Assembly (NCBI GenBank): GCA_012064385.1
Contig: QRDG01000518.1
Coordinates: forward strand, 345,460-409,459
Reading direction: 5' to 3'
DNA from: Puccinellia tenuiflora
Taxonomy: Eukaryota > Streptophyta > Magnoliopsida > Poales > Poaceae
Length of the DNA: 64,000 nt
Part shown: piece by piece, positions 35,401 to 48,552 of the stretch
Layout of the letters: each line of letters opens with the position of its first letter
Position numbering within the stretch: position 1 is the stretch's first letter
Notes under the pieces: model-generated
What the model was told of the DNA's origin: nothing
The model's input: the letters and a program-made list of their open reading frames with translations, nothing else
Databases searched by the model: none
Made by a program: the position numbers and the translations under genes

Positions 35401-38296
35401 CTGCAAATGATAAACAAGCATGATAAATATCGATTGTTTTTATGTTAAAACACTACTAGTTTTTGATAGCTTGGTATACATACAGTTCAGGTGCTCCAGT
35501 GCAAATATACTGAGGCCATTGAAGACCAGCGTGAATACAAATAAAATACTGACGCAAATCCAGTACCAGTGCCACTCTGTGAGCATCCCCCTGATCTGTA
35601 GGATAGCTTCACCAATGGTAGTAACATCTTTGTAATGAAATTCCTATCAGCGTCCAAGATCACCATCGTCATCAGGTTACAACTGTGCCAACTATTTTAC
35701 ATTTGATCCAGAATGTTAATTAGTTGAAATGATTGCTTACCGTAGCCCACCTTTCATCAAGGAACTCATTTAGGGCGATTGCATTTTGTGCATAGGTGAA
35801 TGGGGATGTCCAGTAACCCCAGCGTAACCAGGGTTGGAGATCATCTGTTGCATAGAAGTCTTAAACACGTCCTTTGTTTTAGGTTTGTGATGCATCTTGT
35901 ACATACTGAGATAAATCGTCTAACCTTTTGAAATGACGACGCCGCCAAATATGTAGATTGCTACAAGGCTTGCGGTGCTTAGCATGTTGGCCATTATTTG
36001 CGTCCTTCCCAATGTTGCTAATAAACGGCACATGCCCATCGACATTTGATGCATGGCAAAAAGTACCAAGAAGTGCTGCATGAACCTGTGAGAAGTAAGA
36101 TAACTCTTTTATATTACTCCAGTTACTCAACTACTATATATGATCATTAGATACTGGATTTACCAAGCCAAGTACCTGATAAAGGAAGGCGCATATCCAA
36201 TCACGTAGTAGGTTAAGATGGTCCAAAGACCTGTCTGTACAAGTGACATTGGGATGCTGATAAGGAGAGCTGGAGAAAGGAGTGCCCATCCTGGCAATGC
36301 TAGCAGCTCTCTCTGCTTGTAGAAAGTGGGAAGTCGCTTTATCATCATTGCGATTTCAATCATGCCGTTGAAGTTCACTATCATAACAGCCATGAAGAGC
36401 GCCCCGATGTACTTATTGGCATCGAGCACAGATCCGTGGTTCATATTTGTTCGAAGGAAAATGGTTGATATCACCAAGGCAAGGACAGTCATTTGTAAGG
36501 CCGTGAATATATGCAGTGTGGAGTTCCTTTTGAAAAGCAGTACCTCCCTTGAGAAGCATGCCTTGAAAACATTCCATCTGGAGAGAGTTGAACTAGTTTT
36601 TACCTCCTCGCCATTGCCTGCATTTTTTGGCACAAATACATTGTCTTGTACGAGTCGTGGGTGATAGGACGAACGGAAGGATTCTGCAAATTTTTGAATT
36701 GAATGGTAGTGATACTTATGTTCATCACTAATCCAGTATTGCTTTTGGTCCATCTCTGAGGTCACCTGGCCACGTGGACATTACTGTTAGTTTGTTACTA
36801 TGTATGTCATATGCACAAGTACATATTACAGAACAATGAATAATGTGGATAGAATTGTGACTAGTGCATGTAATACTTCATGATTTGAGTGAACAGGTTC
36901 CGAACAATAATTTGTTAAGGATAATAAATTGTTAGCACTATATACAGTTTATTGTTTCATGGAAGAGTAATATAGTACCTCTTGAAGGAAATCGGCTACA
37001 TTCTTCCTGGCTGGGCATTTGAATCCCATGGTTTCAAAGAAATCGGTAGCATTTTCTCGAGGACCATGATATATAATCTGACCCTCACATAAAAGGATTA
37101 TGTCGTCAAATAATTCCAATGTTTCAGGAGGTGGTTGCAACAAGGAAATAACCACTGTGATATCCATCAAATGAGCCATTTGCTGGATAAACTTTACGAT
37201 CTCGTACGTCGTGGAGCTATCAAGACCAGTTGAAATATCATCCATATAAAAGCATCTTGCTAGACCAACTAGCATCTCTCCTGCATTGAGGAGTTCATCG
37301 TGAAATGAGGTGAGAATGCTATATTGACAATTATATTAATCATCATGTCAATATTTTATTTTTAAATCTGAATACAAAATGAATATTCTGAATGCAGCAC
37401 ATTTTAGTGTGAGGACCTTCCAACCTCTTGGCTGTAATATCATATTGAGTTACATTTGCCTAACAGATCACACTAGAAATTTGTGTGATTGAGATGTGGG
37501 ATGTGACTCCAAATCTGTAGGTATGGATCACAAGAGACATCATCTTAGTGATATTTTCTGACAGTGTAAGGTTGGGAATTATATGAAACATTGTTTTGCC
37601 AAATTAATTAATTGTATTACTGATAATACCTCTACAAGAGTTCTATTGATAGATAAAAAGAAATACCAGTTTCAAAAGGTCAATCATGTTCTCTTTGTGA
37701 ATAAGAGGATGCAAAATTGGATAACACGAATCATCATCAGGCATACTATCAAAATTTATTTTTCGCTCATCTTCTCTTAACAAGCATCGCTCACGGATCC
37801 ACAACCTGAAAACTGCCGGACGAACTCGCACTGACCAACACGTCGCGAGAAACTGTGCCAATCTCACCGCCCATTGTCCTGGTCTCCCACGGTACCCACC
37901 TCAAAGTACCCGTTGTAGTATGCTAAAATGTCACCACCAATGACACCTTGAAGCGCATCTTTTCCTACGCTCATTTGATCGGTTTGATCTGGTGGCACCA
38001 AGCATTTGGCATTACCGGACAAAATCGATCAACTGATCTTGTCTAGCTGGGTACAAGGGCAATTGTAAACTGTTTACACCAACTCTTATTTGTTCTTCCA
38101 AGAATTGAGAAATATTCGATGATCTCACCAATTCTCGGATGTTACATATATTTAGTTGCATGTGATTAGTTTAGCGCAATGATGGGAGTAGTACTTTTGA
38201 ACCTGTTTAAGAAACAATTTCGTAATTTTATATGGGTCTTCCTCTCGAGAATTTACCATGGTCCCAAACCTTGCTTCTCCGAGAACAAAGATCATA

Positions 38297-38446
38297 ATAA
38301 GTGAGCCTAGCTCACTTGGTTAGGGAAGTGGATGTACAACCCAGCCATCCAAGTTCAAGTCCTCACGGAAGTGAATTTGGATTCTTATTATTTCAAAAAC
38401 AAAAATCACTGTAGGGGCTTCCCCTACCGTATTCCTTTTAAAAAAA
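38297..38446 (+). mobile_element. tRNA-derived SINE in ABCG intron 8
   Basis: A 150-bp insert has a pol III A-box-like TAGCTCACTTGG, a B box GTTCAAGTC and an A-rich tail. It is flanked by the perfect 15-bp direct repeat AGAACAAAGATCATA (38282-38296 and 38447-38461). It lies antisense to the host gene, within the 1.7-kb intron between exons 8 and 9. The intron has no other recognisable feature. Confidence 0.85.
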
Positions 38447-40137
38447 AGAACAAAGATCATAGAGGAGAGTATTGTCACGGTGTCATATTGTCATTCATTA
38501 TCTATATTAAATATCCACACACAAAATGATCCATAACCGAAGAGGTTTTTTCAGAGTTTGAACACATGTAGTTTGTATCGACACAAAGTGGAGCTGCAAT
38601 ATATGAAATGTAAACAAAAAAGGTGGCACAACAAGATCCGAGCACCGAAAAAAACGAAGAACCACATATATGCATTACGGTCCTCACAAGCTTTTTGTCT
38701 TACCAAGATCGCTAACTACCAGAGCCGATCTGTAGCAGCATCAAAATGTTTCGTGGGGGTATCACACGAGTTGTGTTTTTCTGATCTTAAAGATCAGTGT
38801 TTCATAGGGTTTCACACATGCCACAAATCTATTTGGCTATTTTCTATGTACGTGGATTTTAATTTTTCGTGCGCGACATGTGTGAAGTTAAAAAAATTGT
38901 AAGGCGTTGTGGAAAATCATGGGTATTCAACTATATATCAACGAAGGGGCACACGATATGTGTGGTAGAAAGGATAAAATGCTAACCAATTGTTGCTCTT
39001 TTCTGTTGTCCTCCTGATATGCCTCTTCTCATCTCATCACCGACTAGGGTATCAGCACACTCGGAAAGACCAAGTAGCTGCATTACATTGATTTTGTTAT
39101 TATGTTTTCAAGATACATGGTAAACTGAGAAAGTTACAGTGATACCTTGATAATATAGTTTGTTGTAAGATTACTTCCTTCTCCGAAGCTGGTAGCCTAC
39201 AAATAACATATTTTACGTGACTAAGGAAAGTGTGTCTCATTTTAGAGAAGCTCGAGGAAAAATGAAAGTAACCACCTTTATAAACGTGTCAATATCTTGA
39301 TCCACTTTGTTGACGACACCATGTTTTCTTCTTATTTCTTCTCCCATCATCTCTAAGGTTGTCATTCCAAGGGGGGGCTTTCTATTAATTAGTATTCATG
39401 ACACTCAAAAAAGAACAACTTGGACACCAGGTGCTTTTGAGTTACAATTTATGGATTTGTTATAAAATTAGTCATGCCTATAGACAGAAACTAAAGCTAC
39501 GTGAGACCCTTAATTGATACATTAATAGCACAAGATACACAAGAAGGTGCCTTACCGAATTCATTAGTGGTTCCCAACATACAAGAAGAGAAATCAATCG
39601 TCTCCCTAACGGTCATTTCCGCATGGTGAAGATCATACTGGCTAATGTAAGCATGGAGGCGTTGAGGGGTTGATGAATTCACAGCTTCTCCATTGTACAT
39701 GAGCTTTCCTTTGCACTGTGAAGATATATTACATCAATAAAATTGCATTTCTTGTTAGCCAATGCTTTTCATGTTAGTGCATGCTTAAGTTCTTTTGTTG
39801 GCATAGATAACTCGAGAGACCTTTAGAGATGAATCCAACTTTCCTGCCAATGCTTTTAAAAATGTTGTTTTCCCGGAGCCGGGTGCACCTAGAAGAAGTG
39901 TCATCCTAATGTAATGGGGTGAAATATTTTAGTAACAAAATTCAATAAATTCATGAATGTACACATGTTCTTAAAAAACTTAATTTTTGTTAAACAACCT
40001 GTCTATATTCACTTTTTAGTTAGTAAAATGTATACATATGCTTACCTTGATGGTTGAATTGTTCCGCTTGCTCCATTTATAATTTTGATGCGTCTTTTCC
40101 TTGTGGTAGTACATATGTGCGAATGTGCTGCCAACTC

Positions 40138-42663
40138 CTACATAACAAATAATCACAAAGATGGTGTCTAATGCAGTTTTACCAATAATATGCATATAAA
40201 AAGGGAATTGTAGCTACATACTACAAGATTATCAAACTACATAACAACTTGTGCATTGTCGGTATTTTTCTGACATTTGGCAACATATTAATGAAGTAGT
40301 CATACTTTTCGATTTTGGACAAGAAAAGAACTTTCAGCCCTATTTCAGTTTAATTTCCAGAATGCGGAGGATGTATATGTTATCTTAGTGTCCATTAATA
40401 TTTCGTTTTTAACATTCTGAACTATGTTAAAATATGTAATTTTTACTCCATTTTTATTTAGAAGACTAAAGTTGTCCCGGGTCAATCACACACTCGCCAC
40501 CAACCAACAAACACATAAAAAGAACACACCAACCGAGCACATACAAACTGACAGGAAACAATATTGACCAAACTAACCAGTTTCCCACAATTGGTAGAGA
40601 GAAGAAACCGAGACTATTATGGGAGGAGACCTGAGAATCTTCCATAAAGGAGAGGAATATTGCACGCCACAAAAACCTTACTCCTTTTTTGCTGCCTCAG
40701 ACGCGGACATCCAACAAAAAGGGAAACATCATCACCCACACAAGAAAAGAACAACACCTACAATGTTATGAAACTTTCGGGGCCGCCATCAGGACATCCA
40801 TGAAAATCACTCTATGTAACCCGCCAAAGCCACCTATTGGGATCATCGTCATGATACCACCACTGCTCACCCTCGCGTTGCAAAACTACATGAACTAGTC
40901 GCCCGTAGCGTAAGCTACATGGGGCCATTGTACCTAAAACATGGATTCCACGCTAACAAATCAGAAGGCACCCCTCCTCGACATAGAAAGTCAAATCGCC
41001 AGCTCTAGGGCATGTTGACCACACCAATATTGCAAGGCACTCCACTCCAAGATGTCCCACAACACTAGCGGAACAATATTGCAAGCCAGTCCACTCCAAG
41101 ATGACCCATAGAGCCGCTACCACATCGCCTTCCGATGGCAGCACCTCGGTGCACATCAACCATGTCGTGACTCAAGAAGAGCTCCAGACAACGGCCACAT
41201 ATGCACTTCCTAAGGTTAAGCCATGAATAGTAAACTGACGAATGCATCAGCTTTGTCCGCTACGAATATTGTAGCATAGGTTTTCACCCAAACTACCCGA
41301 ACCCTCTCGGTATAGAAAACAAAGTCCAATGGTGACACGACCAAGCAGAGGAACGATGCCCGTTAGCACCGGCTTCATCGAGTATGGCAATGATATGTGT
41401 AAGCCTTTCGCCGGGAACTCCTTTACTCTATGGAGAAGGGCATGCAGATTTAGTGCATCGAAGAGCATCTAGTCCATTGGAGATGTGGGTGTCTCTAATT
41501 ACAAATCCATCATCGCAGCACTCACCAGCACAAAACGACAGAACAATGTCACCTCCGACCCAATCGAGTCGCGCCCTGTCGCATCGCCTGGAGCGACTCC
41601 TCCATCGGGAAAATCCACCAACTAAAAGAAATGTGTTGATTTGTGACCCTTCACTTTTGGTCACTACGTCTTCACTACTTTTTCCATTTGTGGAATTTTT
41701 ATATATTAAAAAAATTAATGTGTGGACATCACATGGCGTGTCTCAGATGGAAAGTATGATGACATTGATGTCACATAGAATCTTACGTGGCTTAGAGTTC
41801 ATTATTTGGTCGCGCTTCTCAAACATGCTTCTGCTGCACAAAAGCAAAAACCAACCAACCGCATAATTTTCACAGCAGATTCCGCAAACGCAACTAGATT
41901 CTGACAGTGTATATTTCTAGTAGCGTGGAACCTCCTAAGCTAGCTCGTCTCTCATAGTACCTCTTCGGTCTGGCACCGGACCGTGCTCTGCCGCGCCTGC
42001 CAGCTCGTCCAACTTCCGGCAGTCGCCCAGGCACGCCCACCTCGGAAGTACACGTAGAAAATCCCTCCCTTCGTCCTCCTTCGTTGTCTATAGCTGGGTT
42101 GACTCTCCTCCACCACGGCCGTCCCGATCCTACGGCGTCTCTCCTCGTCTTCGCCCAACTGTTGTTTGGCAGCTGATGTTTTAATTTCAGTTTTTGTGCG
42201 AGATAGTTGTTTGCTTCTATTTGGTTGTCGTGATACTTGTCGAATGAAACTGAATCCAATATATACTGTAACAAAGGATGTGTTGCTCATCTCCATGATT
42301 TGCAACAGATATGTTCTCGTAGTGCTTTCCGAATTGTGATTAATTTATGAGTAAGAAATCCAGAATATGGACTGCAGCGGCATAGGGTTTTTTCTAGAAT
42401 ATCCAGCATTAGTTACTCCCGGCCGGGGACAGATTTGACAGAAGAAGAAATACCACTCCGACCCATGAGTGAGTTAATTTGTGGTTCTCGTCAACGCCAT
42501 GTTGCGCTGCCCGGTGAACCACAACACCGTCGCGTGCGCCCGGCATGGAGATGACCTTCGCTGCACAGCCGCATGCATGAGCTAGCCGCCGACATCCAGA
42601 GTCCACCGCGAGACCCCGTACCACGCACTGACGCACGCACCGGCCAAGAGGATAACAGCGTAC
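40138..42663. other. Large ABCG intron 2 with repeat-like DNA
   Basis: At 2.5 kb this is the largest intron. Bases about 40460-41650 are CCA/ACC-rich with short frames, unlike the AT-rich flanks, and look like an inserted unclassified repeat. No terminal repeats were identified. About 42200-42265 resembles 45535-45612. Bases 42290-42663 belong to the segment duplicated at 56640 and 59288. Confidence 0.4.
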
Positions 42664-43084
42664 CTGGGCGGCGTTGAGGACACAGTTGAGCAGCGTCGGT
42701 GGTGACCGGCGGCCGATGCGCACCTGGGCCTCCACGGCGAGGTCCTCGAACCGTACCTCTACCTTTTCCCCGCTGATTCCCAGCCTGCAAAACATAGATT
42801 GCATTATTCCACATTAGAAACCTAAAGAAAAATGATTGATTTCCCAGCATGCACACCACATCATCACAACCTATTATACCTTTCCTTGTTCTCGCGGAGC
42901 ATCTGGAGGAAACGGCGGTTGTCCTCATGGGTAAGCGGCGGCGACGGCCTGCCCGCCGCCGCGGGCGCCTGCTCGGCCATCGTCGGCGCTGGCGAAGACG
43001 GCATTTCCGGCTGCTATGCTTCTCCTCGTGGTGCACGAGCATGCATGGGAATATATAGTGTGTGCGAGTTTACTGTTCGTAGCC

Positions 43085-44880
43085 ACCCACGTTTCCTGTG
43101 GTTTCTTTATGGAGCCTAAAAAATCCATGTATAGGTCCCCTCCGGAACCGTCCATTAAAGCTTATCGGATGCTCGGTAACCAATCCGCGAGCACAAGTCG
43201 CTTTCCGCATTTATTCCACTATGTCAGGTGGGTTTTCATTCGGGAGGGTTGCATACTGGGCGGGGCCCACCTTGTGCTGTTGCTATGACTTTTCCATCCT
43301 TGGTTCACATGCAGCATTTGAATCCTAGCGTGGGAGAGCCGGGCTGAGTGCCTCGGACTAGTGCTAGATGTTGTTACGTGGATGTTCAGTCACTTTCAAG
43401 TCACGCTGCACCTATAGCCTTTGAGAAAATATTTTGTTATTGTTACATGTGAGTGGAAACCAGGCTATTAAAGTTGTAACAAATATTAGGCTATCCCAAC
43501 AAAACATCTCGTCATATGTATAAGAATATATATACTATTTCAACAATATCTGCAATATTCGTAAAACAAATAACGCTACAAAAAAGTGGTTAAGACAGCA
43601 ATTTTTACTGCAGATTGATTTGCAATAAAAGTCATCAACTATTTCAATAAAAATCAGAAACAATTACAACAAAAAAATCATAGAAATAAAAAAGGATTAA
43701 GACAACAATTTTTACTGCAGATTGATTTGCAACAAAAATCACCAACTATTTAAACAAAAATCATAAACAATTACAACACAAAAAAACATAGAAATAAAAA
43801 AGTTTTTAAAAAGTGGTTGACCAACAAATATTTTTGCTACAAATTCATTTACAACAAAAATCATCACCTATTTCAACAAAATTCACCAACGATTAGAACA
43901 AGAATAAAGTGCTTACATCATTTTGAAAACATGCAGAACAGCATTAAAAAAACACAGAAACCTGAAGCAAACGTCTAGTATACATTGTAACATATGGCTT
44001 GTGATTTTACAACAAAACATATAAGAGTTTGTCACAACTTGAAAGCACATATGCAACATAAAAAACAAGGAGAAACGTAAAATTATAGCAAACGCCCTAA
44101 AAAACTTTCAACATGTCATGCGTCTCAACAAAACTTGTGCGCTTTTGATACAAATTTTACAGACGGAAGCAACATTGAAAAACCCGGGAAACTAAACTTA
44201 GTTGTACAATGATCCATGTTGGCACCATCTCATCGATTTGACACTGTAGACCAAGAATCAGATCGACGCTCGCACACCATGTCGTTGCTTGCAGGATTCC
44301 GTGTCGGCTGCCCTTGCAACGTCACGACGGTGACGCACCGATCTCGCAGTGTCGTTGTGAACCCGTTGAAGCATCAAGTGGTGGCTTGCACCATCCAAGC
44401 TTGAACGGTAACACCAGCAACTTGTCGTAGGCGGCGCATCAGGGACAAAAAAAACGTGAGCACAAGGCTAAAAAAACTCTAAAATAACTAACAATGAAAA
44501 ATACATGTGCACGTAGAAAAAAAATCAATATGCAAGTGGGTGGTGCATGGCTGCTGGTCATGGCCCTGTGCATCATACGCCACCTCCTACAGTCAGCATG
44601 AGTACATGACTAGCACTAGTACTACGTGTACCCTGTATCGGTGCATGCATAGTATACAACTCATGTAGGATCACTCAAGTGCGCAGCGAAGGAAAAAACC
44701 AGTGTAAAGAAGCCTAGGAGTGGAAAGCGACGTGTGAGGTGTGACGTAACAGCAGACAGCGACGTGCAACAGCGAGGGACGCGCGTGGGAGGAAGGGACC
44801 TATAACTGCGCGCTATAGGTCGGCTTAACTTAAGCGTTTTCCTTTCTTAATATATCTCTGCACAAAGCCGGCCAGCGTGA
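43085..44880. other. 1.8-kb insertion in the ABCG upstream region
   Basis: Sequence just before and just after this block is contiguous in the duplicated copies at 57450-57600 and 59990-60125, so the block was probably inserted here or deleted there. It contains a tandem repeat (43584-43910), GGACCTATA/CTATAGGTC inverted text near 44798-44822, and no gene. The element class is not recognised. Confidence 0.45.
43584..43910. repeat. Three-unit AT-rich tandem repeat (about 107-119 bp period)
   Basis: Units start near 43584, 43691 and 43810. They share CAATTTTTACTGCAGATTGA and CAACTATTT-type blocks rich in ACAAAAATC. The third unit is more diverged. Confidence 0.65.
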
Positions 44881-44992
44881 CACGATTGCGGATTCTGATC
44901 TGCTGCTACAATAATGGAGTATGGACTACTTGCCTTAACTAGGTTCCGTTCTCTCCGATTGGTATATCTTTACCTAATCAAGATATTAAGGC

Positions 44993-45300
44993 ACCTTGGA
45001 GAACCAATCCTTGATTGGATGGTTAGGTGGGTGGTTGTATCTCCAGCCCACCAGAGTTCAAACCCTAGGTTTGACACTGCTGTTTCTCATATTTGGCGGA
45101 ATATTCTTCAGTGGGAGGCGATGTTCCCGTCAATAGCGAGGTGCCCGTGGTGACTTCGTCAATCTCAAGACCTGACCCGCCGGATCAGTATTTCGGAGGT
45201 GCTCATAGGGGTAGGGTGTGCGTATGTGCGTTCATAGGGGTGAGTATATGCGCGTATATGTGAGCGCCTATGTTGTACTATGTTTCGCAAAAAAAAAAAA
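44993..45300 (+). mobile_element. SINE with poly(A) tail
   Basis: This is a roughly 308-bp element with a pol III B box (GTTCAAACC) near its head, a G/T-rich tail region with repeated GTGTGCG and GCGCGTATATG text, and a 12-A tail at 45289-45300. Direct repeats GAYATTAAGGC flank it (44982-44992 and 45302-45312, one mismatch). It resembles a SINE type common in Triticeae; that comparison is from memory. Confidence 0.8.
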
Positions 45301-45708
45301 GGACATTAAGGCTCTTGTTGGTACGTAAAAAAAACAGATATATATAACCATCCACGTAATAAAAACTGGGGCAACCTGTACGACCCAAGTAATAAAAACC
45401 GGAGAGCAACCTGTACGATTCACGTCATAAAAACGGGAGTAACATGTACAGTTTTGTAACGATTCGGTAGTTTTTTTTTTAGAACTCCACTTTATTCATC
45501 ACCAGCTAAATATCCACGCGTTGCTGCAGATTTATTTCTTAGTTTTTGTTTTAACTTGTTTTATTTGGTTATCGTGATACCTATCAAATGAAACCGAGTC
45601 CAATATATATACCGTAACTTCCAACTAACATCATTAGATTGTTAAAACAGGATACCTGTCAAGGTCATACATTTGTCTTGATAATTCCACTTGATATATA
45701 TGATGACA

Positions 45709-46249
45709 ATCTTTGCACTTTCTGTATGTAAGACTTTACCAGAGAGGTTGGCAAAATTGTGGGATTTGCAAGTTTTGCAATCAAGTTCAAGAAAATGCCG
45801 CCCACCTTATCTTCAAGTGCCGCTTCTCCGCTCGGATTTAGTCCGCCTTATAGGATTGGTTGGGCTTTCATGATGTGAAGCCGGGTGATTGGCATGCGGT
45901 CCGTATCATCAAGGAATGGTGGACGGAAATCATCCACAAAAGGGCTCCTAATAGGAAAGTTATCGCCTCTCTTGCCATCTTTGTCTCTTGGGAGATTTGG
46001 ATGGAGAGGAATGCACTTGTCTTCCGAAACAAATCATCTACACCCACCATGCTCATCGAGAAGATTAAAAATGAGGCGGCGATGTGGTATCTAGCCGGGG
46101 CTAAGGCCCTTAGTGATGCAATGCCGCGAGAGTGAGAGTCTTTTTTTTAGCCGGGGGTTTTTTGCCCACGGATTTGTTGTGTTCTAAGACTCCTAAAACT
46201 TCTTCTCATTAATTAAAAATGGCAAATATTTTGCCTTGTCTAAAAAAAA
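45709..46249 (+). pseudogene. LINE reverse-transcriptase C-terminal end (5'-truncated)
   Basis: Reading 45745-46137 gives a zinc-binding stretch (CGICKFCNQVQENAAHLIFK) and a tail (WEIWMERNALVFRNKS) typical of the zf-RVT region at the end of plant LINE ORF2. Two in-frame TAG codons lie near 45838 and 45850. A short 3' UTR ends in an A run at 46242-46249. The 5' part of the element is absent, as is usual for L1-type insertions. A 5-bp GACAA repeat on both sides is too short to prove the TSD. Confidence 0.75.
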
Positions 46250-46442
46250 GACAAGCTCGGTATGATCAAACGGATTTCTTATGGAAAACTTATTGGTTTT
46301 TTATATTAGAGATTTTTGCCGGTTCTTCTTCTCAACACTGTATAACCATGCGACGTCGCACTTTTATATGGCGACGAAATATAAATTAAATGTTACCTCA
46401 TGGTTGGGCTACGTATAATCACCATCAGAAGGTGGCGACGAG

Positions 46443-46671
46443 TGTTAAACGAGTTGTATCTAGAAGGTTTAGCTAACTGTATAGAGATTACTTGTCTTGT
46501 ACTCTACGGTTGACAGCTGTGTACAGCTATAGATCCATCGTGTTTGTTAGGATAGATACGGTGGTTGAGATGTAATCTATAATTCTGTTGTTCGCCCATG
46601 TGGCTATATATATGAGACCGAAGGCTGCCCTAGAGGTTAAGCCGAACCAACCTATTCTCTGTAGTTTGATA
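46443..46671 (+). repeat. 5' LTR of outer Copia
   Basis: Begins TGTTAAAC and ends TTTGATA immediately before the PBS. A TATATATATG stretch near 46606 may be the TATA box. It carries an extra GCTGTGTACAGCTATAG-type segment absent from the 3' LTR. Confidence 0.8.
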
Positions 46672-46697
46672 TGGTATCAGAGCCATCTTCCTCCACC

Positions 46698-48521
46698 ATG
46701 TCGAGCTCGTCCTCCCTCTCCCCTAGCCAAAGCTCTACGCCGCAATCTGGCGCTGTGATGGAGAAGCTTGGGGGGGACAACTTCCCGCTCTGGAAGGCGC
46801 AGGTGATGTCGCCCCTGCGGGAACGCCAACTGGTTGGCTTTCTCCACGGCACGGTGAAGCAGCCGTCTGAAACCCTCGAGATCGAGGTCGAGAACAAGAA
46901 GGGCGAGAAGGAGACGCATGTCGTCTCCAACCCGGCGTACGTCGCTTGGTTGGCCCAGGATCAGCAGGTCCTCAGTTTCCTGCTTTCCTCCCTGACGAGG
47001 GGGATGCTTACACAAGTGTCTTGCCCTGGAACACACTGCCGATGTGTGGGCGGCACTGACGGCGATGTATTCATCGCAATCTTGGGCACAAGTCATGCAG
47101 ATCCGCATGCAGCTTGCAGGCAGCCAGAAGCGGGATATGTGCGTCCCGGAGTACTTCACGCGGATGAGGAGTCTCGGCGAGGCCATGGCTGCCGCCGGGA
47201 AGAAGATGGACGATGATGACTTGGCGGCGTACGTCCTCGCCGGCCTGGACTCGGAGTGGAACCCGCTTGTCACCTCCATGACGACTAGCAGGGAGTCCAT
47301 CTCCCTCGCCGAACTCTACGCCCATCTACTGAACTTTGAGACCCGCCTCGACGTCCAGAACGGCGGGGCTCCAGGAGCTGGTTGAGGCTCCGGCTACGAA
47401 GGTGGCCCGCCAGGAGGCGGCGGAGGATGCGGAGTTGTCTCCTCTGTGAACGTCGCATCTCGCAGCAGATGGCATGGTGGATACCGCGGTGGACGTGGCA
47501 GTGGCCGCGGCCGCGGTGACGGTGGACGCGGCGGCGGCGCGGGCGGCTTCAACAGCAACTCACGCCCTAACAACCAGCAGCCGTTTGACGTCAATGGAAA
47601 TCCTCGGCCACAATGCCAGGTGTGTGGCAAGTACGGGCACACGGCGCTCAAGTGCTGGAAGCGCTTCAACAAGGACTACCAAGGCGAGGAGAAGACTGCT
47701 GCCTCGGCCACTCATGCTTACGGCGTCGACACCAACTGGTACCTTGACACGGATGCCACAGATCACGTCACGGGTGAGGTGGACAAACTCACCATCCGTG
47801 ACAAGTACCATGGGCACGATCACATTCACACTGCAAGTGGAATAGGTATGGATATCATCCATGTTGGTCAATCTATTATTCGTACCCCTTGTGATAAACA
47901 ACTAAAATTGAGAGACGTTCTTCATGTTCCTCAAGCCAAAAAGAGTCTCGTTTCTGCTCATAAGCTAGCATATGATAATAATGCCTTTCTTGAGATTCAT
48001 CCCCATGATTTTTTGGTCAAGGAACAGGGCACGAGGAGAACACTTCTTCAAGGTAGATGTCGTGGTGGCCTCTATCCCCTGTCATCATGTCCTCTTCCGT
48101 TGAAACAAGCCTTTGGAGTCAATAAACCGTCAACCACCCGGTGGCATGGACGCTTAGGTCATCCGTCTTTAAGTGTCGTTCAACATGTTCTTAGTCACAA
48201 TAAGCTTCCTTCTTCAAAGGATGATTTTTCAAATTCTGTTTGTGATGCTTGTCAAAAAGGGAAGAGTCATCAACTCCCTTTTCCAAAGTCTACTAGTGTC
48301 TCTAGTGCTCCTTTGGAGCTTATTTTTTCAGATGTTTGGGGCCCGGCTTGTGCCTCGGTTAGCAACAATAAATATTATGTAAGCTTCGTTGATGACTATA
48401 GCAAGTTTACATGGATTTATCTTCTCAAATATAAATCTGATGTCTTTGCACGTTTTCATATTTCCAACATCTTGTTGAACGTCTCTTTAACCGGAAAATC
48501 ATTGCACTCCAATCTGATTGT

Positions 48522-48552
<31 letters not shown>

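Larger units (their letters stand above)
32434..43004 (-). pseudogene. PDR-type ABCG full-size ABC transporter, 22 exons, frameshifted
   Basis: Exons: 43004-42880, 42784-42664, 40137-40046, 39905-39821, 39715-39556, 39381-39277, 39196-39146, 39077-38987, 37280-36979, 36765-36176, 36085-35925, 35844-35741, 35643-35484, 35400-35237, 35149-34817, 34735-34470, 34058-33975, 33904-33771, 33694-33467, 33374-33203, 33094-32840, 32702-32434. The order is NBD1-TMD1-NBD2-TMD2, about 1350 codons, a little short for plant PDR proteins. NBD1 has Walker A GAPGSGKTT, signature ISGGQQKR and Walker B FMDD-type (CFYMDDISTGLD, Asp where Glu is usual). NBD2 has Walker A GITGAGKTT and Walker B FVDEPTTGLD. Lesions: a deletion with frameshift at about 34670 in the NBD2 signature region, a one-base loss near 32664 creating a stop, and a one-base phase mismatch between exons 5 and 6. 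A functional relative would export lipids, hormones or defence compounds at the plasma membrane; the substrate is unknown. Confidence 0.85.

Noticed and set aside
38297..38370. Possible tRNA gene (A and B boxes)
   Set aside because: No cloverleaf arms pair fully, the element has an A-rich tail and a 15-bp TSD, so it is a SINE. The same holds for 44993-45060.
41384..41866. 160-codon frame inside ABCG intron 2
   Set aside because: No similarity recognised, opposite strand to the gene, and located in repeat-like intronic DNA.
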